NCBI RefSeq assembly: GCF_040786285.1
Contig: NZ_JBFMKQ010000002.1
Span: 806,001 to 870,000, forward strand
Origin: Aquimarina sp040786285
GTDB taxonomy: Bacteria > Bacteroidota > Bacteroidia > Flavobacteriales > Flavobacteriaceae
Reading direction: 5' to 3'
Length of the DNA: 64,000 nucleotides
Shown here: positions 45,728 through 55,555 of the stretch, piece by piece
How the letters are laid out: the number at the start of each line of letters is the position of its first letter
Numbering within the stretch: position 1 is the stretch's first letter
Translations under genes and position numbers: made by a program
The notes under the pieces: generated by a model
What the model saw: the letters and a program-made list of their open reading frames with translations, nothing else
The model's database searches: none
Told to the model about the DNA's origin: nothing

Positions 45728-48493
45728 ATGATAAAGAGGATTCTAATATTTGTTTTTTTGAGTTTACAGTATAGTTGGGCACAACAAGAAGATACTTTAC
45801 TTTCATTATCCTACCAAAATCAAGATCTAAGATCCGTTTTACAACAAATAGAAACCATTTCTGACCATCGCTTTTTTTACCAAGATTCATGGATTAATGA
45901 GTATAAAGAATTATCAGGAAATTATAAAGAAGTAGATATTAATACAATACTTGAAGCTGTTTTTAAAGAGACGCTACTTAACTTCTTTATCTTCGATAAC
46001 CGTGTTGTTATTACTAAAAACAATATTATATATGATACACTGCCTGATGGCTTTTTGATAGATACATCTCTTACAAATAGTAGAGTAAATTATAAAGGAT
46101 TGAATAATAAGTCAATAACTTTTACAAATGATATATATTCTTCAAGTAGGGCGGCTTTAAAAACTTTCAAGATTGGTAAAGCTGTACAAGGAAATACAAA
46201 CCAAAATTTTAAATTATCCGGATACGTTGCAAATAATCAAACTAAAAAACCTTTGGTTGATGCAATTATCGCAATAAATGGCAATGATATTGGTGTTCGA
46301 ACCAATCCCGATGGATTTTATGAATTGCAATTGATTGCAGGCAGTCATATTATTGAAATAAATGCCCTCGGAATGGAAGAGGTCAAGAATCGATTAATCA
46401 TTTATAGTGATGGTAAATTAGATTTTACGATTAATGAAAAAATAGAACTGCTTGATGAAGTTGTGTTACAATCTGAAATAAATAAGAATGTAGATGAAGT
46501 GGTTACTAAAACTAAGATCGATGTAGAGGAATCCAAAAATATACCTCTGGCATTAGGAGAGAGAGATGTTTTAAAGGTAGCAACAACATTACCTGGTATT
46601 ACTACTGCGGGAGAGGCTTCGACAGGGTATAATGTGAGAGGAGGAAGATCTGATCAAAATCTAATTTTACTAGACGATGCAGTAATATATAGCCCTCAAC
46701 ATTTCTTCGGAATTTTTTCGGCCCTTAACCCTTTTGCCATAGGAGAAGCTAATATTTATAAGGGGACTATTCCTGTTGAATACGGAGGAAGATTATCTTC
46801 GGTTTTTGATTTAAAGACTAAAGATGCTAGTTTAGATAAAATTAAGGCTGAAGGTTCTGTTGGTCCTGTAACCGGAAATTTACTATTTGAAATTCCTGTA
46901 GTTAAGGATAAAGCAGGACTTATGATAGGAGGTAGAGGGGCATATGCAAATTGGATTTTGAATTCTCTAGATGAAGAATCATTAGAAAATAGTGAAGCTT
47001 CATTTTATGATGCCATTGCAAAATATAATCATCAAATAAACAAAAACTCGAAAATAGAAGCTACACTATATTGGAGTAAGGATGATTTTAGTATTACTTC
47101 AGATTCTTTATATATTTATGAAAACAGAGCATTTTCTCTACGATGGGATCATAGATTTAATGAAAAAAACAGTGGCAAACTAAATCTATCTAACAGCCGT
47201 TATGGTTTTGATATAGAATTCGATGGAGACATTGATACTGATTTTGAATTGGGCTACAGCATTAATGAGACCGAGGTGAAATTTCAATTTAGGAATGTTT
47301 ACAATAGCAAACTTAAATTTGATTATGGACTGTCTAGTAAGTTGTATGCAGTGAATCCGGGAGAAATACAACCAGCTAACCTCATATCTATTGTCGAGCC
47401 TCTAAAAATTGAGAAAGAAAGGGCATTAGAGTCTGCGGCATTTCTTGGAGCCGAAATAGATGTATCAAATAAAATTAAGGTAGATGCCGGTATTCGTTAC
47501 TCTATGTATAATGCCTTGGGAGAAAGTTCTCAAAATGTTTTCTTGGATGGAGTACCAAAAGAGGAGGCTAGCATTCAAGAGACATTGTTTTTTGATAGAA
47601 ATGAAGTTATAAAGACTTACGGAGGGCCAGAATATAGAATATCTGGTAGGTATTTGATTCTAGATAATTTTTCTGTTAAGGCTTCTTATAACAAAACGTT
47701 TCAGTTTATTCATACCTTATCTAATAATACTACGGTATCACCTATTGATACCTGGAAATTATCTGATCTTAACATAAAACCCCAAAGCTCACAACAGTAT
47801 GCCCTTGGTTTACATGCAAACTTAGATGAAAGTGCCTACGAGTTAAGTTTGGAAGGATTCTATAAGCGATCAAAAAATATACTTGATTTTAAAACCGGAG
47901 CTGAAATATTATTGAACGAGAATATTGAAACTCAGGTATTGCAAGGAAATGGAAAAGCATACGGAGTAGAGTTTTTACTTAAGAAACAAAAAGGAAGACT
48001 CTATGGTTGGTTGGGATATACCTATTCGAGATCATTTTTACAATTAGACAGCCAGTTTCGAGAAGAACGTGTAAATAATGGTATGTTTTTCCCTTCAAAT
48101 TTTGATAAACCACATGATTTTAGTGTTGTGGCCAATTACAAGTTTACTAAACGATTTAGCATGACCACCAACTTTGTATACCAAACGGGAAGGCCTGTTA
48201 CTTTTCCAATAGGAAACTTTAGTCTTGATGGAGCAGAGTTTGCAGTGTTTAGCGATAGAAATAAATTTAGGATCCCTGATTTTTATAGATTGGATATTGG
48301 ATTGAATATTGAAGGAAATCATAAAAAGAAAAAAACTGCTCATGGTTTTTGGACTATTTCAGTATATAATGTTCTTGGTCGCAATAACCCGTTTTCTGTA
48401 TTTTTTGTAACAGAAAATGGAGAAGTAAAAGGATTGCAAAGTTCTATTTTTTCTATTCCTATTCCTTCAATTACGTATAATTTTAAATTTTAA
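45728..48493 (+). CDS. TonB-dependent receptor with STN domain, cassette 2 gene B'
   Basis: A 921-residue paralogue of the receptor at 38720, with the same order: signal peptide (MIKRILIFVFLSLQYSWAQ), STN domain (about 22-98), carboxypeptidase-like domain (about 168-250, KLSGYVANNQTKKPLVDAI), plug (about 275-395, YNVRGGRSDQNLILLDDAV) and barrel ending SITYNFKF. Long stretches such as TFQFIHTLSNNTTVSPIDTW and the last ~60 residues are almost the same in both copies, while the segment around residues 105-150 differs strongly in sequence and length. This points to a shared transport mechanism with a diverged periplasmic linker. There is no adjacent FecR or sigma gene. Confidence 0.88.
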   Translation: MIKRILIFVFLSLQYSWAQQEDTLLSLSYQNQDLRSVLQQIETISDHRFFYQDSWINEYKELSGNYKEVDINTILEAVFKETLLNFFIFDNRVVITKNNIIYDTLPDGFLIDTSLTNSRVNYKGLNNKSITFTNDIYSSSRAALKTFKIGKAVQGNTNQNFKLSGYVANNQTKKPLVDAIIAINGNDIGVRTNPDGFYELQLIAGSHIIEINALGMEEVKNRLIIYSDGKLDFTINEKIELLDEVVLQSEINKNVDEVVTKTKIDVEESKNIPLALGERDVLKVATTLPGITTAGEASTGYNVRGGRSDQNLILLDDAVIYSPQHFFGIFSALNPFAIGEANIYKGTIPVEYGGRLSSVFDLKTKDASLDKIKAEGSVGPVTGNLLFEIPVVKDKAGLMIGGRGAYANWILNSLDEESLENSEASFYDAIAKYNHQINKNSKIEATLYWSKDDFSITSDSLYIYENRAFSLRWDHRFNEKNSGKLNLSNSRYGFDIEFDGDIDTDFELGYSINETEVKFQFRNVYNSKLKFDYGLSSKLYAVNPGEIQPANLISIVEPLKIEKERALESAAFLGAEIDVSNKIKVDAGIRYSMYNALGESSQNVFLDGVPKEEASIQETLFFDRNEVIKTYGGPEYRISGRYLILDNFSVKASYNKTFQFIHTLSNNTTVSPIDTWKLSDLNIKPQSSQQYALGLHANLDESAYELSLEGFYKRSKNILDFKTGAEILLNENIETQVLQGNGKAYGVEFLLKKQKGRLYGWLGYTYSRSFLQLDSQFREERVNNGMFFPSNFDKPHDFSVVANYKFTKRFSMTTNFVYQTGRPVTFPIGNFSLDGAEFAVFSDRNKFRIPDFYRLDIGLNIEGNHKKKKTAHGFWTISVYNVLGRNNPFSVFFVTENGEVKGLQSSIFSIPIPSITYNFKF

Positions 48494-48496
48494 AAA

Positions 48497-49705
48497 ATGA
48501 TATCTTTTCATAAGTATGTTTGGGGTAAAAGAAGGATGTTTTTCATGCTGCTGTTATGCATAATGGTATCAAATTGTGTACAAGAATTTGATTTTAAGAC
48601 CGAAGATTTTGAAAGCATTTTAGTTATAAAAGCCTCTATTACTAATGAACAAAAATATCATCGAATACAGCTTTCCAGAACGTACAAGTTTGAGGATGAT
48701 GGCCCATTGGTTGAGCAAGGGGCAACAGTTAAGGTAGTTGAAAATACTAATGTAGTATACATATTCGAAGAAATATTTCCAGGAACGTATCAATCTACAC
48801 AAGAATTTAGCGCAGAACCAAACAAAAACTATCAATTATCAATTGAGACTAGAGATGGGGGAGTCTACATGTCTGAAGAACAAGTACTGCCTTCAGAAAA
48901 TTCGATTATCGACAAAGTATACCCGAAGCGTATGTTTAACAATAATGGGATAGAAGGAGTAGGGATTTTAATAGATAGTTATGATGTAACAGGAAATTCG
49001 CAGTATTACCGTTATCAATTCGAAGAAACCTATAGAATTACCGCTGATTTTTGGGCTCGTGTAGATTTAACCACCTCGTTAGAATATGTAAATCGACCTG
49101 ATGGTCAGGAAAGATGCTTTAATGGTGGTGCATCTAATACAATTATTATTACCGACACCAGTAGTTTACTCGAAGATAAAGTAAGTGGATTGTTGCTTAG
49201 GTTTATTGATGCCGAAGACATTCGTGTAGCTGATCGATATAGTATTTTAGTAAGGCAATTTGTGCAATCAAGAGAGGCGTATGGATTTTATAATACGATA
49301 AATAATTTTTCAGAATCCGAAAGTCTGTTTTCTCAACTTCAACCGGGTTTTGTGAGTGGAAATATTTTTTCAACCCTAAATGAAAATGAACGTATCTTAG
49401 GTTTTTTTGAAGTGACATCGGTTACCGAAAAACGTATGTTCTTTAGTCGTGAAGACCTTATTAGCGATCTACCAAGATTTTCTCCAACATGTGATCGTGT
49501 TATTCCCAGGCAAGAATCTACTGAAACTGAAGATGAGTTTTTAAGTCGTTTACGGGCGTTAATAAGATCTGGTAATGTTAAATTTTTAGAAGAAATAAGA
49601 GATCCGAATAGTGAAAGTGGGCGTACGTATGTTTTTGTTCCCAGAGGCTGTGGGGATTGTACAGTTTATGGACAAAGTACAATTCCAGATTTTTGGGAAG
49701 ATTAA
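48497..49705 (+). CDS. DUF4249 outer-membrane lipoprotein, cassette 2 gene C'
   Basis: A 402-residue paralogue of the lipoprotein at 41505, with lipobox near IMVSNCVQEFD. Shared family stretches are FESILVIKASITNEQKYHRI, YYRYQFEETYRITADFW, ADRYSILVRQFVQSREA and the terminal CGDCTVYGQSTIPDFW. It is shorter than its sister mainly in the central acidic loop. It starts 3 bases after the receptor stop, consistent with one receptor-lipoprotein complex per cassette. Confidence 0.85.
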   Translation: MISFHKYVWGKRRMFFMLLLCIMVSNCVQEFDFKTEDFESILVIKASITNEQKYHRIQLSRTYKFEDDGPLVEQGATVKVVENTNVVYIFEEIFPGTYQSTQEFSAEPNKNYQLSIETRDGGVYMSEEQVLPSENSIIDKVYPKRMFNNNGIEGVGILIDSYDVTGNSQYYRYQFEETYRITADFWARVDLTTSLEYVNRPDGQERCFNGGASNTIIITDTSSLLEDKVSGLLLRFIDAEDIRVADRYSILVRQFVQSREAYGFYNTINNFSESESLFSQLQPGFVSGNIFSTLNENERILGFFEVTSVTEKRMFFSREDLISDLPRFSPTCDRVIPRQESTETEDEFLSRLRALIRSGNVKFLEEIRDPNSESGRTYVFVPRGCGDCTVYGQSTIPDFWED

Positions 49706-49776
49706 TACATCGTTGCTCAATTGTTAAATAGAATATAGTTAATAATTTAAAACCTAATATTCAGAAATTTAAAAGT

Positions 49777-51549
49777 GTGAACATTAAACCCTTATTATAC
49801 ATAGTTTTTTTCTGTGCAATTGGTATACAAGCCCAACGAAAATCTGTTTTAAAAACAGTCGAAGATGTAATGGGATATAATCAAATACCTAAAGAAAATG
49901 TATTTATACATTACAATACTACATTACTATTTGCGGGAGAATATTTATACTATAGCTTGTATTGCGTCAATGACAAGAATGATTTGTTAAGTACTATAAG
50001 TAAAATTGCTTATGTTAAACTTATTGATGACAAGGGTAAATCTGTTTTTGAACATAAAATTAAACTGGAAAAAGGCCTTGGGCAAGGGGATTTTTTTATT
50101 CCGGTTTCGATCCCCTCTGGAAATTATAAGTTAATAGGATATACACAATGGATGCTTAATTCTATAGAATCTGATTTTTTTCGAGGAGATGTTAGTATAA
50201 TTAATCCCTATCAAGGAGATCAAAGTGAAATTCTGTCAACTGATCATAGAAAAGAAACTTCAGAAAAACATACACAAAATGAAATAACAAACAGAAATAA
50301 TGTTGAGGCTAAAAATGACCATCCTATTCTTGTAGAGAAGAAAGTTTACTCAAAAAGAAGTCGTGTTCGGTTTAATATTCAAAAAGACCAATTACCCGAG
50401 GGGAATTATTCTATTTCTGTGAGGAAAACAGATAATTTTAAAAAAGCAAAAGGTATTACGACTAAAGATTTTTTTAAGCTTGATTCAAAATCAAAAAGGA
50501 ATGCTATTAGGTCTGTAGGAGATTCTATTTTTCTTCCAGAAATGAGAGGAGAATTGATATATGGAAGAATCATCCCAAAAGATTCAACCTTTTCGGTTTC
50601 GCAACTAAATGTGGGGTTGTCTATTTCAGGAAAAGCAAGTGATATTAAAATTGTATCAACAGACAACAAAGGAAATTTTATTATGTGTCTTGATCAACAT
50701 TTTAATGAAGATAGAGTAATGATGGAGGTTCAGGATGGGGATAAAACAAATTATACCATTTTAATAGATACTATTCCTGAAACCGATACAGGTGCAATGG
50801 ATTTTTATTCTTTTAAAATTAAGCAAAAGTCATTAGATGAAATTACAAAAAGAAGTATTTACAATCAAATAGAAAATAGTTTCTATAATTTAAAACCAGA
50901 TACAATACAAGAAAGTCAACTGATTTCTTCTTTTTATGGTAAAGATTATGTTAGCTATGATTTAGATGAATATACAAGGTTTTCAACCATTAAAGAAACT
51001 ATTGTAGAGGTTGTTGAAGGAGTTCGAATAAGAAAAAATAAAAAAGGAAAAGAGGTATTTAGTATTTATGGGGACCATGTTGGAAGTGCAAAATCTAATT
51101 ATTTACCATTGGTATTGGTTGATGGTGGAATTGTACAAGATCATGAAGATGTTATCAATTATGATCCAAGAAAAATAAAGAATATTAGATTTATCAAAGA
51201 TCGATATTATATAGGAACTAAAGTCTTTGAGGGTATTTTAGAAATTAAAACATTAAAAGAAAATTATTGGGGGCAATTGAAAGAGAAAGACCTTATTCAA
51301 TTTAATGATTTGAAATTATTAGAAAAGAAAAGATATTATAGACAAGTATATGATACGTCTAACAAAAACAATCGAATTCCGGACTATAGACTTCAGTTGT
51401 TATGGTCTCCTAGTTTTGAAATAGATAGAGAGGATATAATATTAGAATTTTATACTTCCGATATTATTGGTGATTTTGAGGTTATCCTACAAGGGCTTAC
51501 TAAAAGTGGGAATGCAGTATCAATTACACAAAATTTTAAAGTAGAATAA
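49777..51549 (+). CDS. Macroglobulin-like secreted protein, cassette 2 gene D'
   Basis: A 590-residue paralogue of the protein at 42796. GTG start, signal peptide (MNIKPLLYIVFFCAIGIQAQ). Shared regions include the N-terminal MG2-like FIHYNTTLLFAGEYLYYSLY, IPSGNYKLIGYTQWML, LPEMRGELIYGRII, DEYTRFSTIKETIVEVV and RIPDYRLQLLWSPSF. The segment at about 155-200 is poorly conserved between the two copies and rich in charged residues, probably a linker. The 71-base gap from gene C' is longer than in cassette 1. A strong terminator follows at 51652. Confidence 0.7.
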   Translation: MNIKPLLYIVFFCAIGIQAQRKSVLKTVEDVMGYNQIPKENVFIHYNTTLLFAGEYLYYSLYCVNDKNDLLSTISKIAYVKLIDDKGKSVFEHKIKLEKGLGQGDFFIPVSIPSGNYKLIGYTQWMLNSIESDFFRGDVSIINPYQGDQSEILSTDHRKETSEKHTQNEITNRNNVEAKNDHPILVEKKVYSKRSRVRFNIQKDQLPEGNYSISVRKTDNFKKAKGITTKDFFKLDSKSKRNAIRSVGDSIFLPEMRGELIYGRIIPKDSTFSVSQLNVGLSISGKASDIKIVSTDNKGNFIMCLDQHFNEDRVMMEVQDGDKTNYTILIDTIPETDTGAMDFYSFKIKQKSLDEITKRSIYNQIENSFYNLKPDTIQESQLISSFYGKDYVSYDLDEYTRFSTIKETIVEVVEGVRIRKNKKGKEVFSIYGDHVGSAKSNYLPLVLVDGGIVQDHEDVINYDPRKIKNIRFIKDRYYIGTKVFEGILEIKTLKENYWGQLKEKDLIQFNDLKLLEKKRYYRQVYDTSNKNNRIPDYRLQLLWSPSFEIDREDIILEFYTSDIIGDFEVILQGLTKSGNAVSITQNFKVE

Positions 51550-51651
51550 AATCCTTCATTTTCTGAAAGTTTTTAAAGTTTCCGATCATTCTTAACTACA
51601 TGTAATGCGATAATCATGTTAACTTCTAGACAATAGATGGTACATCATTAA

Positions 51652-51679
51652 AAAACCCGGAACATTAGTTCCGGGTTTT
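51652..51679. terminator. Bidirectional intrinsic terminator
   Basis: A perfect 12-base stem (AAAACCCGGAAC at 51652-51663, GTTCCGGGTTTT at 51668-51679) with an ATTA loop. It lies between the convergent ends of cassette 2 and the DUF4302 gene, with T runs on both strands. A second small palindrome (CTATTGCAT at 51700-51708, ATGCAATAG at 51711-51719) sits just before the DUF4302 stop. Confidence 0.9.
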
Positions 51680-51732
51680 CGCAAGTTGAGTTAGATAGAC
51701 TATTGCATAAATGCAATAGAGAGTTAATCTTT

Positions 51733-53100
51733 TTATAGCCAAACACCATAGACACTCATTGAAGCGTCATTAGCATTAAGGAAATCTCCTGATAAGTTTG
51801 AAAATGCAGCAGTATCTGATTGAAACGAGCCTCTATTAGTATAAATAAGGCCATCAATATTTCCATAAAAATCAATTAATGGCTGTACTATACTTTCTAA
51901 AAATGCATTATTACCAGGGACTCCATCAACAGTACTTGGTCCTACATATTCTAGTTTTAGTTTTTTATCTTCAATTTTAGCCTTAAAATCATAATATACG
52001 GTAAGAGTTGCGCCAGATGGATCGGCAAAATCAACAAGAAGTTGAGTGTTATTACCATCGACACTAGGGTTAGTAATCAATACAAACTGGAAAAAAGAAA
52101 ATCCAAATCCAGAAATATCTGTATTAATTTGACTTATGATATTATCAAATCCAGTTGAAGTTAATGGATTTGCACCTAACGAAGGGCGATATATATAAGT
52201 GGTAAATGTTTCGCCTATGTCAAAAACATCATTATTTATATATAAAGGCAAGCTATCATGAAGAATAATAGCGGTATTACCATTATTACTAGCGACAAAT
52301 TGATTGTTGCCAGAGTTATAAGAAAACAGCTGAAATTCACTGTCAGAAATTACAATCGGATTAATAAAATTAAACCCGTCTTCGGTTAATTCTATTGGGT
52401 ACTCTTTTGTTATTTCATTATTTTCCGAATCTTCGTAAACAATTGTTGCTATTCTAGTAAGTGGATCGTACGAAAATGAACTCGAAAACAAAGTTTCGTC
52501 ACTAGCATTTTTAACAACCATACCCCTAAAAGGAAGATTAGTTAAATGCCCATTTTCAACTCTTTCATCTAAGCCTTGAAGTTTTTGTACATTTTCCTTA
52601 TCAACCGCTGTAGCTTTTACTAAAGTAAGTGTTGATTTTTCATCTCCCTGGTCGGTTTTGCTTCTAAGGATAATAGATTCACTTGAAACTTCTTCAATTA
52701 TGAACTCAAATTCTGCTCCTAACCTAAATCTTTCAGCTTCAAATAAGCTATGTAGTGTAGAGAAGCTTTCAAACACTAATTCTGGAAACTGATTTTTTCC
52801 TACTCTGAAGGTAGTAGGTAAGTCAGCATTACCATTGTTATAATCTGAAACTATTTCGACTGTGTTATCGTTATTGAATTGAAGATGTAAATTATAAATA
52901 CCTGTATTTGGTTCTGGTTGATAATCTGTTTTCCATCCAAATTCCGAATTAACAAGAGTTTCTTTATAATTTTTTAAAGTCTCGTCGACGCGACTGTCTA
53001 CATCTTGATCAAATAGCGGTTCTACTTCATTATCACTACTACAGGCAATAAAACCTAAAGAGATAACTAATAATGTATATATTTTAATGTTTTTTAACAT
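51733..53100 (-). CDS. DUF4302 lipoprotein
   Basis: A 455-residue lipoprotein (lipobox in LGFIACSSDNE). The N-terminal segment DSRVDETLKNYKETLVNSEF, then GWKTDYQP, is typical of DUF4302, a family seen at the end of Bacteroidota import operons that also encode a SusC/SusD pair and a zinc metallohydrolase lipoprotein, exactly as here. The role is unknown; predicted mostly beta-strand and exposed on the outer membrane. It follows the metallohydrolase gene by 16 bases and is the last gene of the operon. Confidence 0.82.
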   Translation of the reverse strand: MLKNIKIYTLLVISLGFIACSSDNEVEPLFDQDVDSRVDETLKNYKETLVNSEFGWKTDYQPEPNTGIYNLHLQFNNDNTVEIVSDYNNGNADLPTTFRVGKNQFPELVFESFSTLHSLFEAERFRLGAEFEFIIEEVSSESIILRSKTDQGDEKSTLTLVKATAVDKENVQKLQGLDERVENGHLTNLPFRGMVVKNASDETLFSSSFSYDPLTRIATIVYEDSENNEITKEYPIELTEDGFNFINPIVISDSEFQLFSYNSGNNQFVASNNGNTAIILHDSLPLYINNDVFDIGETFTTYIYRPSLGANPLTSTGFDNIISQINTDISGFGFSFFQFVLITNPSVDGNNTQLLVDFADPSGATLTVYYDFKAKIEDKKLKLEYVGPSTVDGVPGNNAFLESIVQPLIDFYGNIDGLIYTNRGSFQSDTAAFSNLSGDFLNANDASMSVYGVWL

Positions 53101-53116
53101 GTTACTCTAAATTTAA

Positions 53117-54055
53117 TTAGTTAATACTTTTTAAAAATTCATCTCTTAAGACAAATAAATCAATACCAACATCATCTTGCATGTATTTAACAACAGCATC
53201 ATATTTTTGTTGTATTCGAGCCCTTCCTTCGTTTCTATCTAAACAATCTTGGCCTTGTCCACTACAATCTTCTGGAGTCAAGTAAGTAGCTTCAAATACC
53301 ATTGGATCAGTGGTTATAATACGAGCAATAATTTCAGCAAAATCTTCTCCTACGGCAGAAGTTCCGTAAGGGGTTACCATTCCTCGTTTTATAGCATTTT
53401 CTATTGATGTTGTACTTTCTTCACTTCCATTTTCGATAAGTGAAGTCCATGTATTAGGCGAAGTGTAATCATCTCCTGAAATTTCGTAAAAAGATTCAAC
53501 ATCAAAATTAAAGTTTTGATCTACAATATGCGCAAATTCATGGTGTAAGGTTCTAAAAGTTTGTATGATCCAGTCTGTATTACCCGGGGCATATTCATTT
53601 GCTTGAGTAAGAGTAACTCTAACACCCGAGTCTGCTATTCCCAAAGTTATGGTTCCATTACTATTAAATATAGGAGATCCTAAAATTACAATTTCGCCAG
53701 GAAAATATTGTCTTAAGAATTCTTGCCCTTGATTTGATGCTTTATTGTATGGCTCAATCCAGGCTTGTTTGATAAGTTCGGCAACAGGGCGTACAACTTC
53801 TAAACGAGGTGGAACCGCAGATTTTGATGGATCAATATAGCGATCTACAAATTTATAAATAATTACACTTCCATAAGGATCTCTAAATTCTGTTTTTAGA
53901 AATTGATCAAGTTCTGTTGTTGATTCTTCTATACCAGCTTCAAAAATAGGAGTTGGCTTTAAAGTTTCTTCTCGTTCACATCCTGATAGTATTGATAAAC
54001 TAACAAGAAGTAATAATATTTTTTGTACTATTATATTTTGTGTTTTCATAGTCAA
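53117..54055 (-). CDS. Substrate import-associated zinc metallohydrolase lipoprotein
   Basis: A 312-residue lipoprotein (lipobox in LSILSGCEREE). The zinc motif HEFAH (172-176) lies in TLHHEFAHIVDQNFNFD, with a downstream GEDFAEIIARII segment that may give the third ligand. This matches the family of import-associated zinc metallohydrolase lipoproteins co-encoded with SusC/SusD. The substrate is unproven; cleavage of a peptide at the cell surface before import is the usual idea. Start: MTMK at 54055; the second Met at 54049 is equally good. It lies 4 bases after the susD stop and 16 bases before DUF4302. Confidence 0.88.
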   Translation of the reverse strand: MTMKTQNIIVQKILLLLVSLSILSGCEREETLKPTPIFEAGIEESTTELDQFLKTEFRDPYGSVIIYKFVDRYIDPSKSAVPPRLEVVRPVAELIKQAWIEPYNKASNQGQEFLRQYFPGEIVILGSPIFNSNGTITLGIADSGVRVTLTQANEYAPGNTDWIIQTFRTLHHEFAHIVDQNFNFDVESFYEISGDDYTSPNTWTSLIENGSEESTTSIENAIKRGMVTPYGTSAVGEDFAEIIARIITTDPMVFEATYLTPEDCSGQGQDCLDRNEGRARIQQKYDAVVKYMQDDVGIDLFVLRDEFLKSIN

Positions 54056-54059
54056 TATT

Positions 54060-55544
54060 TTATCTAGGGTTAGGAGTTAGTCCAAATGATAATGCATCAC
54101 TAGGAATCTGAATTGCTTTTCTTAGGTCATTAGCCGTTAATTCGAAGGTGCCGCCACCTTCACTTTCAGGCACAATGTGTGTTACGGGTAAATTAAAACG
54201 TTTAATGTCAAACCAGCGTAATCCATGATCCCAGAACTCTTTCTTTCTCTCATCTAAAATTAATTCTAAAATTCCTTCAGTTTCATTACCGACATTATAA
54301 AATGATACAATGGTTGGAATATCATTAAATTCATTATCATTGTATCTTGCTCTTGCAAGCACATTAATATCGACTAATGACGAAGCTTGGTCCCCAAGAA
54401 ATAAATTAGCTTCTGCTCTATTTAATAAAACCTCTTCTCCTTTAAACTCTACAGCGATATGATAAGGTAATCCAGAATTTGAGCTAAGATTTTCTCTAAA
54501 AAAGAATTCCCTTAATCTAGGTATTAGAACTGCATCGGTTCCAAAATTAAAAACATCTATACTAGTTCGTTCATCTTCTCTAAATCCACCAAATATACTT
54601 GTGAATAGATTTTGAAAATCTGAAAAATTTAACCTGTAACCATTGTTAACACGTTGATGATTACTAAATTTTTGTATCAACAGAAAGTTACTGTCGTCTT
54701 CAGGATCATTATAATTATCTCCTGTATCATCTGGTGTAGCTCCTTTGATATTGTCATAATTTTTTACATAAATGTTAGGAGATCCGCCAAGAAATAGATC
54801 ACTGTATTTTTTACAATTTTGATAATCCTTTTTCCATAAATAGAACCTTGATGCAAAAGCCTGACCTGCTTTTTTAGTGAAATGATATTTTTTCGTACCA
54901 AAGAAAAAATCATCGTTAATAAGGGCTAATCCTTCTAATAAATCTTTTTCTACAAGATCATATACCTCCGCTACAGTATTGCGCTCGTAACTAGGTAAGA
55001 ATTCAGTTTCAGGCTCTAGCACATAAGGTACTCCTAAATTGGTAGTAGCATTTTCATCATAGTGTAACCCAAAAAGGTTAACTAACATAAAATGGTTGTA
55101 TGCTCTTGATAGAAGAGCCTCTCCTTTTACAGCGTCTTTTTGTTTTTGATCCCCTTGAAGATTATCAATCACGGCTAATACCTCATTGGTTTGAGCAATA
55201 GCTTCATATGTTTGATCCCAGAAGTAGGTTGGCGAATCTTGGAAGATTTCATTAACATCACTCCATGTATAGGTTTGCATATCCTGTATGCTTATAGTAT
55301 TTCCGCCAGTGTTTTGTACAACTCCATTTATTTCAGGACCTACTGGGCCAGCTAGATCAGTATACATATCTGTAAATGCATAACTCGCTTGTGAATAGGC
55401 ATCAGCTACAACTTTGGCAGCTTTTTCTACGGTGTCTAATTCTAATCGATCATCTGGTGATTCTTCTAAATAATTTTCACATCCTACATTTACAATGGTA
55501 AGAAGTAGTAATGCTATATATAATTTTAATGTGTTATTCTTCAT
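54060..55544 (-). CDS. SusD/RagB-family lipoprotein, second import locus
   Basis: A 494-residue SusD-like lipoprotein (lipobox in TIVNVGCENYLEE). The classical N-terminal SPDDRLELDTVEKAAKVVAD, the central ARFYLW-like motif seen here as ASRFYLWKKDYQNCKKYSD, and the C-terminal DERKKEFWDHGLRWFDIKRF are all present. It binds the substrate with the SusC encoded 11 bases upstream. The neighbouring metallohydrolase suggests a peptide or protein-derived substrate rather than a glycan, since no glycoside hydrolase lies nearby; this is inference. Confidence 0.92.
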   Translation of the reverse strand: MKNNTLKLYIALLLLTIVNVGCENYLEESPDDRLELDTVEKAAKVVADAYSQASYAFTDMYTDLAGPVGPEINGVVQNTGGNTISIQDMQTYTWSDVNEIFQDSPTYFWDQTYEAIAQTNEVLAVIDNLQGDQKQKDAVKGEALLSRAYNHFMLVNLFGLHYDENATTNLGVPYVLEPETEFLPSYERNTVAEVYDLVEKDLLEGLALINDDFFFGTKKYHFTKKAGQAFASRFYLWKKDYQNCKKYSDLFLGGSPNIYVKNYDNIKGATPDDTGDNYNDPEDDSNFLLIQKFSNHQRVNNGYRLNFSDFQNLFTSIFGGFREDERTSIDVFNFGTDAVLIPRLREFFFRENLSSNSGLPYHIAVEFKGEEVLLNRAEANLFLGDQASSLVDINVLARARYNDNEFNDIPTIVSFYNVGNETEGILELILDERKKEFWDHGLRWFDIKRFNLPVTHIVPESEGGGTFELTANDLRKAIQIPSDALSFGLTPNPR

Positions 55545-55555
55545 AATTAATCTTT

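Larger units (their letters stand above)
37990..51549 (+). other. Tandem duplication of a four-gene receptor operon
   Basis: Genes A-B-C-D at 37990-44577 are repeated in the same order and strand as A'-B'-C'-D' at 44970-51549. The members of each pair have nearly equal lengths (242/251, 926/921, 416/402, 593/590 residues) and matching junctions: 1-2 bases between A and B, 3-4 between B and C, and a GTG start for both D genes. Receptor pairs are the most alike, especially in the plug and the C-terminal barrel; A, C and D are more diverged. Confidence 0.9.
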
